From positions 61,066,501 to 61,130,500 of the forward strand of contig CP142457.1 of NCBI GenBank assembly GCA_038049695.1: a DNA stretch of 64,000 bases. Reading direction: 5' to 3'. Within the stretch, counting starts at the first letter, position 1; every line of letters begins with the position of its first letter. The position numbers and the translations under genes are program-made. The notes under the pieces are model-generated. The model was given only the letters and a program-made list of their open reading frames with translations, did no database searches and was not told the DNA's origin. Positions 10,690-22,800 of this stretch are shown here, piece by piece. The DNA is from Cinnamomum chago (lineage: Eukaryota; Streptophyta; Magnoliopsida; Laurales; Lauraceae).

Positions 10690-13600
10690 ATGATTCTTCC
10701 AGTGGTTAAGCTCGGAACCCTAGCTTTGAGAACCATCTGCAAACCTATCGCTTCTCGTCTCAAGAAAGAAGCCGGTCGCCACGCTAGATTCCGACAGTTG
10801 ATCATCAACCTAGCCCAGGTCTTCTTCTTCTCAATCCATTCACTTTTCATTTCACTTTCTTCTCATGATTTCACTCTTTATCAAGATGATTTCGGATTCC
10901 GAATAAGAAAAGGTGAAATTATGAAGGATTTCAATTTTCAAACAAATCCAGTTCTGCTTTGCAGTTTTGAAAACCATGTGTTTATTCGAAGAAATCTTAG
11001 AAATGGAAGAAACAGAGCAAACAAATGTGGTTTGTTTTTTCTTGGAAGGAAACTGACTGCAAAAGCTTCTCTGTTTTTCTTAATCTGGAACTATGGCTAT
11101 GAATGTGGAAATTTACGCCACTTTTAATGTAATTAAAGCGACATACATATGCATATGCAGAGAAGATTAGCTGAGGCTTTGTGCTCTGTTGATATTCACA
11201 AATGGACATATTCTTGAATTTTGATGTGAAACATGATTCATTTTTGTATCTGACAATGGGTTAGGGATGCATGATTTTTTATTTTTCTTTCTGGAGTTTC
11301 AGATGCTTGATGAGAAATAAAAGTAAAATTTAGTATGCTCAGTGTTTGCTTTATGTTATGCTGATTGTCCCAAAATATGAGTTCACTTGATGAACTCCAA
11401 TGGAAATCTAACTAATAATACAAATTTTATGTCAGGCAAACCATCGATTTACCACGAACATGCAAAGACGCATCTATGGGCATGCAACTAATGTTGAGAT
11501 CCGCCCACTGAATGAGGAGAAGGCTGTTCAAGCTGTTGCTGATCTTCTTGGGGAACTTTTTGTTTTCTCAGTAATATCTATTCCCATATAGATTATACTC
11601 TCTTTGTAGTCGTAGTCCCATTTGAATGTAAAATGGTTTTGTGTGAATGTGAGTCTATTTCTTGAGTCTTCATGAGTGTTTATGTGCTTTTTTTTTTTTT
11701 TCTTTTGAGTTTTGTCCACTAGTTCAGGGATAAAGATCTAACACCAAACTAATAGGTTTTGGAGATGTATCCTTGATACTAGATTCCTCGACATACATTC
11801 GAATACTTACTTAACTACTTGGTGTTTCCTTGGGTTATATAGGTTGCAGGAGCAGCCGTCATTTTTGAGGTGCAAAGAAGTTCTAGATCAGAAGCTAGAA
11901 AAGAGGAGCTCCGCAAGCGGGAATTGGAGGTAAGATGCCATCATTCTTCTTTATAGTTTATAGGCTCTTGGGTTCCCAAATTTTCAAGCTTCAAGCGATA
12001 TTAAATTCCCAAACTGGAAAACTTTTTTGCATTTTGTGTCGCCAAGAGCTTTGCAAAGACTTGTTAAAAGTATCAACCTGTATGAACGAAATAGAACAGG
12101 AACGTAACATGACGGATATGATAATTTTCAATTGCTGCCACAAAAGCCATCCTTTAAATTCTTTTAAAAATATAGTAACTGCTCAAAAATGTTGTCATTA
12201 ATAAGTAAGGAGCTTCCCAAAAAAATTTCAAAGAGATTAGTTATGATATTAAAGTGATGATGGGCTTCAAAGGAGTTCTGGATGTACAGAGGGAGAGCTT
12301 AAACGGGGTCCTGGTTTTAGGGATTATAGGGATTATTATGGTCTTCAGTAGAATGCTTTTTGGATTGGGGAAATATATAATGGTTCGGTGGAACGCAACC
12401 TGATTCCAGGAAGATTTTTTATCTTAATGTTCACTTTTGATTGAGTTTTCCATTCATTGGTGCTAGTTCAGTTTTGAAGATTTATCATTACTTTGAGAGG
12501 TGGTAGTTGATTGGTGCTTACAGCCATAGAGGGAGAAATGGGGAAATATCGAATGGTTGGGTGGGATGGAACTTGATTCTGGGAAGATTTTTGGTTTGGA
12601 AACTGCTCTTTTGATTGAGTTTTCCACTCGCTGGCATTAGATCAGTGATGAAGATTTATCATTACTTTGAGATGTGGCAGTGGTAATTGATCGGTGCTTA
12701 CAGTCATAGAAAGGGAAGGGGTTCTTTCAAACAGGGAAAAAAAAAGCCAATTGGATAATCTCATATAACTCTATAGTATGTTGCTAGTAGCATAAATGTA
12801 GACCATTGGTTACCATTCTGGGAACAATATTGGTGTTCAGTTACCTAGACTCTAACTGTGCATGGGCCCTCCTGGAAGATAGCAGTGTCTGCCATCAACG
12901 ATCACTGCAATAACTACATCCATACTCTGCTCTCTCGTGTCTGTCTCTGTGTGCTTATGAATTTCCAATGCCCAAACAATTGGAGGTGTAGGTTTCAATT
13001 GCCCATGGAAACTGAAGCAATGGCAACAACTCATTCAAAGCAACTGCAAAAGATGCTGCTTCGAATGAGAATGCAAGTGATGATTCCAGGGCTCTTATTG
13101 TTGTGAGAAAAACTTAATACAAATTAAATTTAGGCTTGACTCTTAAATCATGAGATAAAGAGGAACAAAGGAAGAGGATGTGGAATATTGGCTGTATTGA
13201 GAAAAGGTGTTCCCTTCTACAGGACTGTAGTTATTGATACCGCTTAATAAGGTTGTTCTTTCTCTGCAATTAATTGACATTTGGATTTTGGCCTTTACCT
13301 TGCATGTATAGCTTTGAGTTTTGTGGAATTTCACCCTCCACAAAAATGGCATCCTTGCATGCCAGTCCATATCCTCCAAACTGTGATACCTGGATACTTG
13401 AAAATATGGAACATATTGTGTCATACTGTATCCAAGACTACACTTTTATGTGTAAAATCCATGTCCCTGCCATATCCATTGTATGTCCCTGCTATATCCA
13501 TGCAGTAGTTGGGCATCATAGCCTCCAAACTGTTGGTCTTATTATTCATTGCATTTAACCCTAAAATTATGCTCTGGTAAAATGATCCTAAACGTCTAAG

Positions 13601-16456
13601 TCTAACCATGGAATTTGAATTGTTGACTACTTCCTTCGCAGTCATCTATTTGGTCTGTCCTATTTGGATTGGTTTAGAGAAAGGCTTTTTCCTTTTGACT
13701 CAAGTGGTTTGAAAATGTGCGAAAGGATACAGGCTATTAGAAGTGCAAGTTTTATGGATTTTAGAGTAGGGAGGATGATTTCGTCAAAATCCAAACCACT
13801 AGTGACACAATGTGAGAGATTCCAATATTCTGGAGCAACTATAGAACAAAATGGGAGTCTTAGAAGAGTGTATCACAAATACGTGAGAAAAGTGAAGACA
13901 AGCTTGGGGAGTTGTGCTACTGAGTAGTGACTGCCACTTCAAATGAAGGGGCATCTTTATAATATAGCAGCTAGGCGTGCATTGTTTTGTAGAGCTGAAC
14001 AATGGTCAATAAAGAAATGAAAAGAAGATATTGCATGTGATGGAGAAGTATACCAAGATGGCAGTGTAGAGTAACAAGAAATGGTAAATCAAGAGCGAGT
14101 GTATAAGAACATTTTTGGGTTGCTCCAATTGTGGAGAAAACCAAGAAATGTTGCATGCTTAACTCTCAAGAAAACACCCATGCAAAGAGTAAGTATTACC
14201 AAAAACAAGGAGAAAAGAGAGACAAGAGCCTGGAATGAAGTACTCTGAAGTTTGACATGCTATATTTTTCGTGTCAACAAATAGACCTCAACGAGGAAAA
14301 CTATAGCTCACAACCACTAATTTATGGATAAGGCTACAATAATTGTTACTCAATTCTTAATGTTGTCCAATAATTCAGCTGGACCTAGTTTAGGTTGTTG
14401 ATATTGGGGGTTTGTATTAGGGATTTAGGGTGAGTGGTTGGTTTTTATCTCATTTTTTTTGCTTCTTTAGAGGGGCAGACTACGGTCATTTTGTATTTCT
14501 TGGGAGCTTCTTGGCTACTGTAATTTTTCTTTAGCAAGAAAACCTTTACCATTTCTATTTAGAATGTGTGCGCGCGCGCCGTGTGTGTCGTGTGTCTTGA
14601 TGACTTGCAAACAAATTTCTGTTATATGGAAGAATTACCTTGGGGTCTTAACGCCATTTGAATTTCAGATGAAGATCAATTTTAATATTCTTCACAAGGA
14701 AGCAAAGGAGACCATGGATACACAAAAGGGTGTCTCATTATAGCCCCTGTTAATGAGTGCTTCCATTTCCTTGTATTGCATGTCTTTTTCTAGACTGAGC
14801 TCATTTGCTTTGTCAGTTATCAGGCTTACTAGAAATGAATTTTTTTTTTAAAAAAAAGATGCAATTCCATAGATAGTCTTACATTCAGCATCTTGATGGA
14901 AGCAGCTTGTATATACATGTCCATCACTTAAAAGAAAATCTTCTCCATAGACTCTAGATATGAAGCTTTTTGTTATCCAAAAGTATGAAGAATTGCCAAG
15001 GAGTCTTCCAACATCCGTCAGAAATTTGCGGTAGTTTACCTTATCCTTCATTTAAATTACAAAGTTCTTTCCCGCAGATCTTTGATGCACAATATTGACA
15101 ATGTGAATGGATGTCGCTGTCATCTGCATGTGTTTTGGCATATTTAAGCCTCATGCATGAATATTGCCATCATCCAGCTGGGCTTCAACCTACTTGCAAT
15201 GCATTTTCACCATGAAATTGCTATACTGTCATACAGACATTCCTAGAAAATCTCTCTTCTGATCGCTAATGGATGAGGTTCCTTTATTGAGTTTGACCTG
15301 CGAGATGTATGACAGCAGAACAAACTTGAAAATTACGAGTAGCACAAGTGGCTCACTTACACATGGTAATCCACGTGCTTTTTTTCCCTGATTATGGAGA
15401 AGTACGTCCTTCAAGAAAGTTCTGACCATTCCTATCCAAGGAACGGTCCAGACTTTGGGGCTCACTTGGAAGCATGACAATCATGGTGTAGGGGTTTCAA
15501 AGGTCTCCCTATACTTGTATGCAAAAATAAGAACCATCTGATCAAGGGAGATACTATTTCCATGGCCTCAAAATTGTCCAAATCCTTGCCGTCAAGGTAA
15601 AGCCAAATTTTGCATGACCAATTGAGGTCCTACATAATTTGGATTTAGTGTCAAGTTTGAGCTTGTTTCAATTTTGTGAGAGCTTAGATTAATCATAGGA
15701 TGTTCATCTGGTTCCCATAAACTGGATCATTCCTATCAAAAGAATGGCAAGAGACCGACCTTGAAAATTTTCATGTCATATATATGGGGAGCAATAACAT
15801 CAGGTTACTAGTCGGAAAAAAAAAAAAGACAACATCAGGTTAACCTCGTCCATAAGGTCAAGTTATACACATGCACTTTGGCTGCACATGTACTTTTAAT
15901 TCATTTATGATGAATCAAGACCTTCACATATACCTTCCTCCATATGGTCTAACACCACATTTGACACTCATTCAACTAATATAAACCGTTAAGATTTAGA
16001 AACTAAAGAAATCAATTTTTCTAAGGTTTGAAAGTTCAAGGGCCCTAAATCAGGGCCTAGAATGTTGCCCTCCCATTCCACCCTTCCTCCATGATTAGCA
16101 TGTATCCATGTTAACCCTATAAAAATATAACCTACTTTGAGAAAAGGAATTGTTCCTTGAAAATTACTGCTCCCTCATATACCAGCATATTCCCTTTTTT
16201 TGCAGTAATTCATGAAACAAACCCTTTTTAACAATTGAAGTCCTGTTTTCTTTTACAGTATATGGCTCTAACTCTGATGTTGAATTAGGCAATAAAGAAA
16301 AAGAATGAAGACATAGCAAGCGAAGTAGAGGTTCTTAAGCACAAGCTTCATGACTTAGAGAGCACCAACAGGGGACGTGGTCTAGCTGGTATTATTGACT
16401 TCAGGCATAGCACTGCCACTGAAGCTAGTACTAGTAAGTCTGCTGCAGCTGCTTGA
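10690..16456 (+). CDS. OPA3-like mitochondrial protein
   Basis: Homologue of optic atrophy 3 proteins, which are small mitochondrial membrane-associated proteins linked to organelle morphology; the molecular activity is unsettled. Four exons, 10690-10818, 11436-11570, 11843-11929 and 16289-16456, all in phase 0, give 172 residues. The start MILPVVKLGTLALRTICKPI is the typical N-terminus with its hydrophobic, basic leader. Next come NMQRRIYGHATNVEIRPLNE, then a hydrophobic segment GELFVFSVAGAAVIFEVQRS (about 82-101). A charged coiled-coil-like stretch (about 103-142) follows, rich in Lys/Glu/Arg. The tail is Ala/Ser-rich. Splice sites are GT-AG. The third intron is 4.36 kb and carries a LINE fossil and a 173-bp tandem duplication. 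The frame is intact. Exon boundaries are my reading and are consistent in phase. Confidence 0.9.
12367..12715 (+). repeat. About 173-bp tandem duplication within an intron
   Basis: GGGGAAATAT...CCATAGAGGGAGAAAT at 12367-12539 is repeated from 12540. Shared blocks include TTTTGATTGAGTTTTCCA and GAAGATTTATCATTACTTTG. The copies have diverged clearly. It lies in the third OPA3-like intron. Confidence 0.8.
13664..14250 (+). pseudogene. LINE reverse-transcriptase C-terminal fragment, decayed
   Basis: The reading CERFQYSGATIEQNGSL matches the FRYLGSIIxxNG region of non-LTR reverse transcriptases. After a frame change near 13925 the next frame reads LPLQMKGHLYNIAARRALFC and then RAEQWSIKK. This is the usual PLKLKGKFYRTAIRPAMLYG / AECW block. 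A further frame gives TRNGKSRASVYKNIFGLLQL, like the TRKDRIRN segment that follows in these elements. Several stops and frameshifts show it is dead. No element ends were found. The arrangement resembles RTE-like or related plant LINEs. Confidence 0.7.
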
Positions 16457-17744
16457 GTTACTGGATTTGAACATTTTTCACTACACAACACATGAATAGC
16501 CCATTAATTGAACACTCTTTTACTTTTTGTTCTCACTGTACTTATCGTGGCTGATTGTTTTGGTTGCACAATTTTAGTTTGTAAATGCTATACTTAAGAC
16601 TGAATAAAGAATTCATGCTCTCTAGTTTTCCTTGATGCTATATATGCTTTTTTCTTTTTCTTGGAATGGTCAGTACCATACACATTCTACGTAGGAACGA
16701 CAATTATATATATGTTAACAGTACATGAATATATTTGAGAACCAGTTTCTCATTTTAGAGGGTTGGGAGGATACACACACATCCACAGTAGCTGAAATTT
16801 ATTACTCAAAAAATCCCCATTTAAGTATTTTATTCAGTCCATAATGAACCCAGCTATTAGATGGTTTTATAGTTTCCCAAAATGTGCTGCTGATTCCTGT
16901 CATATCCTCCCAAAAAAATTCAAATGTCAAATAACTTCAAAAAAGCTCCTCTCATCCTTCTTCCTGTCCAAGTTTCACCATACTACAATGTTGTCGTTGC
17001 ACCTGTTCCTGTACCTCTGCAAATTTAGGCATGCATCCATCCCACTCCACCAAAAAAAAAAGAAAAGAAAGAAGATAAAGAAAATTTGTTTCCTCTTGGG
17101 TAGCAGATATTGATATTGTAAAAAATGCTTATTACGTACAGTGCACAATCCAATTGAATCTTGTGTGCAGACGGGCCACAAGTCTGCAGGAGCCCTTGTT
17201 TCACCAATCTGCATTCATTTGGTGAGAAGTGGTTGGGCAATGGAACATAATCGCTCAGCTCTCCGTTTAAACTATCAATCATCAGATGTATCTTTTGAAT
17301 CATGCTTCATTAGCTCTATGTTCTTTTATGGGACATGTTTTCCTGTCTGATTGGGAAAGCTATGTTCCATTTCACTTCACTGTGGCTCTGATGACCATCC
17401 AGTTGAATGATCTGGATCTTCAGATATAAAAAAAAAGAAACTGAGAGTGGATATGAGGTACAAGCTGTTGGCCAGCCTCAGGCCATATAATGAGCCTAAA
17501 TCAGGGTCCATTTATTTATATAGGGCTAAGGCCTAGGTTTAAGTCATAAGAACTTTTTTTTTATTTTATTTTATTTTGCAAGGTAAGTATTGGCTATTCA
17601 AGTCATATCCTGAGCCTGTCTAATTGTCCAGTTCTGGACTCAAGCTCTGGCCCATCATTTACTTATGCGACTGTCCATTTAGACTCTTTTTACCAAACTG
17701 TAACAATCATTGTGTATTCACTTGTACTCTCTATAGACCACCAC

Positions 17745-18147
17745 TAAGGGTGCTCAAGGGCTAGACCAGCCGTACCTGACCCGGGTCCAGCTCACTCTGG
17801 GTCAGAATTGGGCCTGGAGTTTTAGAACTCTTCCTGGGCCCGTATTTATATTCTAGGCCCAATTAATATTTGGGGGCAAGCTTGGATTAAATGATAGAAA
17901 GCTCAAAGGCTGGTCTGGGCTGGTCCAAATGTGTAATGCATATAGTTTAGTGACTAATGACTAATTTGCTTGAACAAGTAATGCGACCTCGCATGATTGA
18001 CCAAATGGGCTGGGCCACAGCTGACATGTTTGAGGAGGACTGAGCTTGAGCCAGATGCTTAAAGCCCATGTCAGGATACGGGCCTGACTTTTTAGAGTCT
18101 GGATGGGCCTAGATATGCCTCAGACCAGCCGGCCCATGAACACCTTA
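17745..18147. mobile_element. Non-autonomous hAT-like element, decayed
   Basis: The left end TAAGGGTGCTCAAGGGC and the inverted right end TAAGGTGTTCATGGGCC match as terminal inverted repeats. The interior is rich in GGGCC/CCGGGT words. Plant hAT-derived repeats commonly start with AAGGGTGTTCATGGGC. No clean 8-bp target duplication was seen. Confidence 0.5.
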
Positions 18148-19039
18148 ACCCGTAACCGGCCCTTTAGATCGAATATAAACTATATGGACATAAATTGTTC
18201 GAGCTGTCGCCCTTCCTATTTACCTCTAGAAGGCTTCAGCTCTTCTCCAAAGGGCTACTCAAAATGATTTTTTTTTTTTTTACAGAAGATGCATTTAATT
18301 TTTTGTTATCTGACTCTTCATTTTTAACCACTTATGGCATGAATGATCCCAATTTAAATGTATTCAATTCCCATATATTCTAATGCAAATAATGAAGCCC
18401 TTGATCATAACCATCTCACAGGGACCATCAAAATAGATGGCTGAGATAACTTGGTCAAACTGTGTTCATTGTGACTGGTGTTCGATTCAAATTTTAGACC
18501 ACAAGTCCTTTGTAATGTACAGTGTCTAGCCAATTTACTAGATTGCCCCATTTTAGAGGCACGTTTCTGGCCCATTAAGCACACTCCTACACCGCGAGTA
18601 TAAACGGGCCAGACATCTGCTATATCCAGGTCCACTGCCACCTTTACCACTTGAGGTGAGAGTGTACTACGTTCTAATTAAAACAAAATAGAGGGCTTGG
18701 GGAGAATTTTTTTTTTTTTTAATAATGGGCTTGGTGAGAATATTAAAAAAAAAAGAAAAAAAGAAATTAGAGTAGGATGGACAAAGCGAAAACCAACTAG
18801 GTGAAATTTTCACACAAGAACGGCGCAAGATTTCCAATCTACACCATCCACAAAAGCCCTGACCCGGTGTTGAAGGTCCCGACCAGAAATCCACAGGGCA
18901 GCTCTACAAGACTCCGGCAGAAGAAAAATCCCCAAAAATTTAATAGACTAATACGTAGTCTTTGAGTGCCACAAAAAGAGACTTCCTAATGTGATTGGGG
19001 TTGACTCCATTGTTATATTACAAAAAAAGAGCCACAAAA

Positions 19040-19044
<5 letters not shown>

Positions 19045-19077
<33 letters not shown>

Positions 19078-19165
19078 CATAGTATCGCCCACTCAGCCGA
19101 GGAGCCTTTCGCCCTGAATCCGACACACACTCAATTCTCGACAGCCGAGAACTAATCCCTTGAGG
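19045..19165 (-). repeat. Retroposon 3' end with poly-A tail (minus strand)
   Basis: A run of 29 T at 19045-19073 is followed by moderately GC-rich sequence containing TCGCCCACTCAGCCGAGGAG and CCGACACACACTC. Read on the minus strand, this is a unique 3' end followed by a poly-A tail, as in LINEs or SINEs. The family is not identified. Confidence 0.45.
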
Positions 19166-19895
19166 CACATGCAAACCTTCCTATATATCCACATGCACCA
19201 GGTAAAACTATGTAAAACCATAGGAAGTGGCCAACGAAGCTAATGAGATAGGGATTTACTTCATTATACAACAAAGGGGGGAAAATGAGACAAAAGTAAA
19301 TATAGCGAAGATGAATGTGCAAGAAATGAAAAAAAAATAAAAATGAGTACCAAAGAGAATTTACAAGGGACTCAAATACAAGAGAATATAAAGGAACATT
19401 GAGATGGTTACAGGAGACGATAAATGACCCTTCCACATAGAACTAAAAGTGTTGCAAGTAGCTTAACACTTTACCGTGACATAGGTATGTTTGAGAATTT
19501 AGCCCTAAGAGGGAAAGAAGGAGCAGAACTCAGAAACTCAGAAACAAATAGCAGGAAGATGATGATACAAGATGGGAGTCGGGAGTCTAGACTCCCAACT
19601 TTACGTCTTTAAAGCCAACAAGGCCATTTGTACTTAAGAAAGAATAAGGAACTCATATGGACTCCTTTCAGAAGTATCTATAAACATTTAGCGTCAAATT
19701 ATCTTCGAGAGAAAAAAATAATAATGCGAAATGTTGAATTCCTCAGAGCATTTCGGCATCCTGAAAATGAATACTGTCGCAGTTTATTCTACAGCAGATT
19801 TCTGTAGTCTAGAACAAAAAGAAATTATGCATAATATGGAAGAATTTCTTACATTTACAGGGAGACATTTTTTCTCCAACAGGCCGCTGATATTC

Positions 19896-22800
19896 TCAGT
19901 CAACTTCCAATACCACCTTACCAGGAACAAGCCTCTTGTCTTTGGCCGTGTGAGCATCCCTTACTTGTGTAATTGGAAATGTTTTGTCTACAGGTATCTT
20001 CAGCTTCCCAGCCTCTGACAGTCTGCGAATTTCATCTAGCCCCTCAGAGTCAGCCCTCATATACGTCCACCAATATTCTGGATATCAAAATACAGATGAA
20101 TTAAAGGGCACAACTTGTTACAGTGTCTGCTCATTGCATTGCAGTAGCACATAACTAGAGATATAAATATATAAAAAGAGTATATTCCTTTGATATGGAG
20201 ACTACACAAGTTATGGTATCACAAATTCACAATATATGAAGGGCACTAGATTTTCTATTTTTTTTATAGAGGCAACAGAAATATATTAATAAAAAAAGAT
20301 AATTACAAAAAAAAAAAAAAAATTAAGTGGAAGCTAGAAACGACAAGCAACTTCACAGGAACCAGACTTGATGGACTAAGAACAAATGTACAGTATTATA
20401 AGACTTTCATATTGCAGTAACATACTCATCAATCTTGACATTTGAGTTCTAAATCCAAGAGATATTTAATGAAGATCCAAGTTTTATATAATTCAGGTTC
20501 TGGATATTGCCAAAAAGAAGAGCAATCACACATTTTGATAATTTTCCAAACAAAGTTGATTTTGTCCTAAAAACAAAAAAAGTGTTGATTCTGTTCTATA
20601 TGAATAAAAAGTTAGACCAGTGAGTCATATTTATAAAAGGTAATTGATAAGAAAACTCTATTGTTCTTGAAAAAGACACCCTTTTTTCTACTCTTTGGTC
20701 CTAGAACCGGAGGTCTTCCATATCGTTCTACCAAAACCAAAAGGATGTTAGCATAGAAAAAAAATGGTGTAAATATCCTTCCATGTTCAATACTTTGCAT
20801 TAAAAGTTTAACAACTAGCTAAAAAAATGGTGGGTGGTTGATGGGAAGTCCATTTCGGCAGAAAACTTCTCCCCTCTTTATTACTTTATTTCCTCACTCC
20901 CCTCTTTTTAAGTATTTGGAAGTCGCTTTCTCCATGTGTTCATCGCAGCAAAACTCTGATGCAGATTCTCTAGAGGGTATTTTGCAGGAGGGTTTGTCAT
21001 TTGACATGTGATTGGGTGTTGCTTTTTGTTTAGCTTGTTCTGGGTATGGTTTCGGTTTCCTCCCCAGGAATCATCCCATGTCCTTTTTCACTTTTTTTAA
21101 CAGTAATAAAATTGAGTTAATTCTAAAAAATGAATATATATGTATTTAGATAAATAAATTTTTATGCTGACCCACTGACAGATCAGTGGCAACACATACC
21201 CATTTCACAGAGACTCCCTGGTAGTTGGGTACGAAGTATCGCTGCCTTGCCAATAAGGCAATAGCAAAAATGAATAAATAAATAATAAATATGGAGTCGG
21301 AGTGTATTTAACAAACAAGAATAGAGGGAATGTTCTAGGTCAATATGGAAACACTTGATAAAATCATCATCATTGACGTCAGCATTGAAGACTAATCCCT
21401 TCAATCTGGGGTCAGACTGGTGACTTCTACTTTTCCACTAAACCCTCCAGTAACTCAAATGAAATCCATACCTATTCCATGAGAATAACGGTATTGAATC
21501 TGTTTCTTCAATAAAATGGATGTTGCTGCAGGAATCCCAGCAAGCAATCCATACCTATCAGCCAAGGCTGCGGTCTCTCCCTACATGCCACAGTAAATCA
21601 TATATATGCTTCAGGAGTAACAGTCAGAAAACAAGCATCTGAAAACTAAGATTATTACTTTATTTGCAAATCATCCTTGCTACTACCTGCAGGGTCATAT
21701 AGTGACCACCTCTCTTTAGAAAGTTGATGCCTAGTCTTTCGGTTTCTGGTGCACCTATAGTGTCTAGAACAGCATCGAATTGCCCTTTGATTGCTAATTG
21801 AATATCCTGCAAATAAAGAAGTAATAAGAAAATTCAACCACACAACTTGATATTTGAACCCTAGAGCACCCACCAACTGTGCTGCAAGCCAATGTTGTTT
21901 AGTTTTATAATATAATAATATTTACATGGTGCGTGTGTGCATGCCTGTGTGTGCGCTCGCAGATATTGCTATTTATTATATATATATATTAAATATATAA
22001 TAATATCATTTTTATACCTTGGATACATGTTTATTCAAGTATGGACTCATCCGCACAATCATAGAGAGGCTCCATGCCTGGATTTTTTTCTATCAGGTTC
22101 CTCACATAACCAGGTAATTAGAGGTCCATTGATGTCCCTACTCATTTATTAGCTTAACCAAGAAACTCACAATATAAACTAACATATAAAATCTTACTCA
22201 ATATTGTTACCTCTGAGGTATAATCAATAGCCTGCTCGGCACCAACAGCCAGAGATCTATCAATACTCTGACCACCACAAGTAGTTACCACATTGCACCC
22301 TGCAGCAACTGCAAGCTGAATTGCAGCTAGCCCAACTGCTCCTCCTCCACCTACCACCAACACCCTTTGCCTGCAGAAAATAGCACAAAATAAACAGAAG
22401 GAATGTTGAAAGAAAAAACAGTTTTCCAATAAATCAACACCTTATTTGAAAACACTGACCAGTTACAGGGTGAACAAATGCAAGAATTGATACATAAGCC
22501 ACATTTATGGAACCACCATTTACAGGGATAACAAATGCAAGAATCACTTCCTACTTCCAGATGCAAAGGGACAAGATGGGGCAAACATAGAAGACCTAAT
22601 CTAAGGACCTCTGCCTCCCCATGCTGAACTTGGGGAGCCCAGTTATCCATAAAAAAACAAACATATACTCTCACCAGAATCATCCTGAAAATATATTAAC
22701 CGGGGGGGGGGGGGGGGGGGGGGGGGGTGGTGGTGGTGGTGGAAGAAGAAGGCCAAGTTGCATACATGCAATGATCAAATAGATTGAATATGAAAGGTAG

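Larger units (their letters stand above)
16457..19895. other. Intergenic stretch between OPA3-like and RTN4IP1-like genes
   Basis: No gene is supported. It contains a hAT-like element at 17745-18147 and a retroposon tail at 19045-19165. Other frames here are short and lack family features. Confidence 0.55.

Noticed and set aside
22154-22683. Two frames treated as separate proteins within the oxidoreductase gene
   Set aside because: The first contains exon 4 of the RTN4IP1-like gene plus intron; the second is intron read-through.
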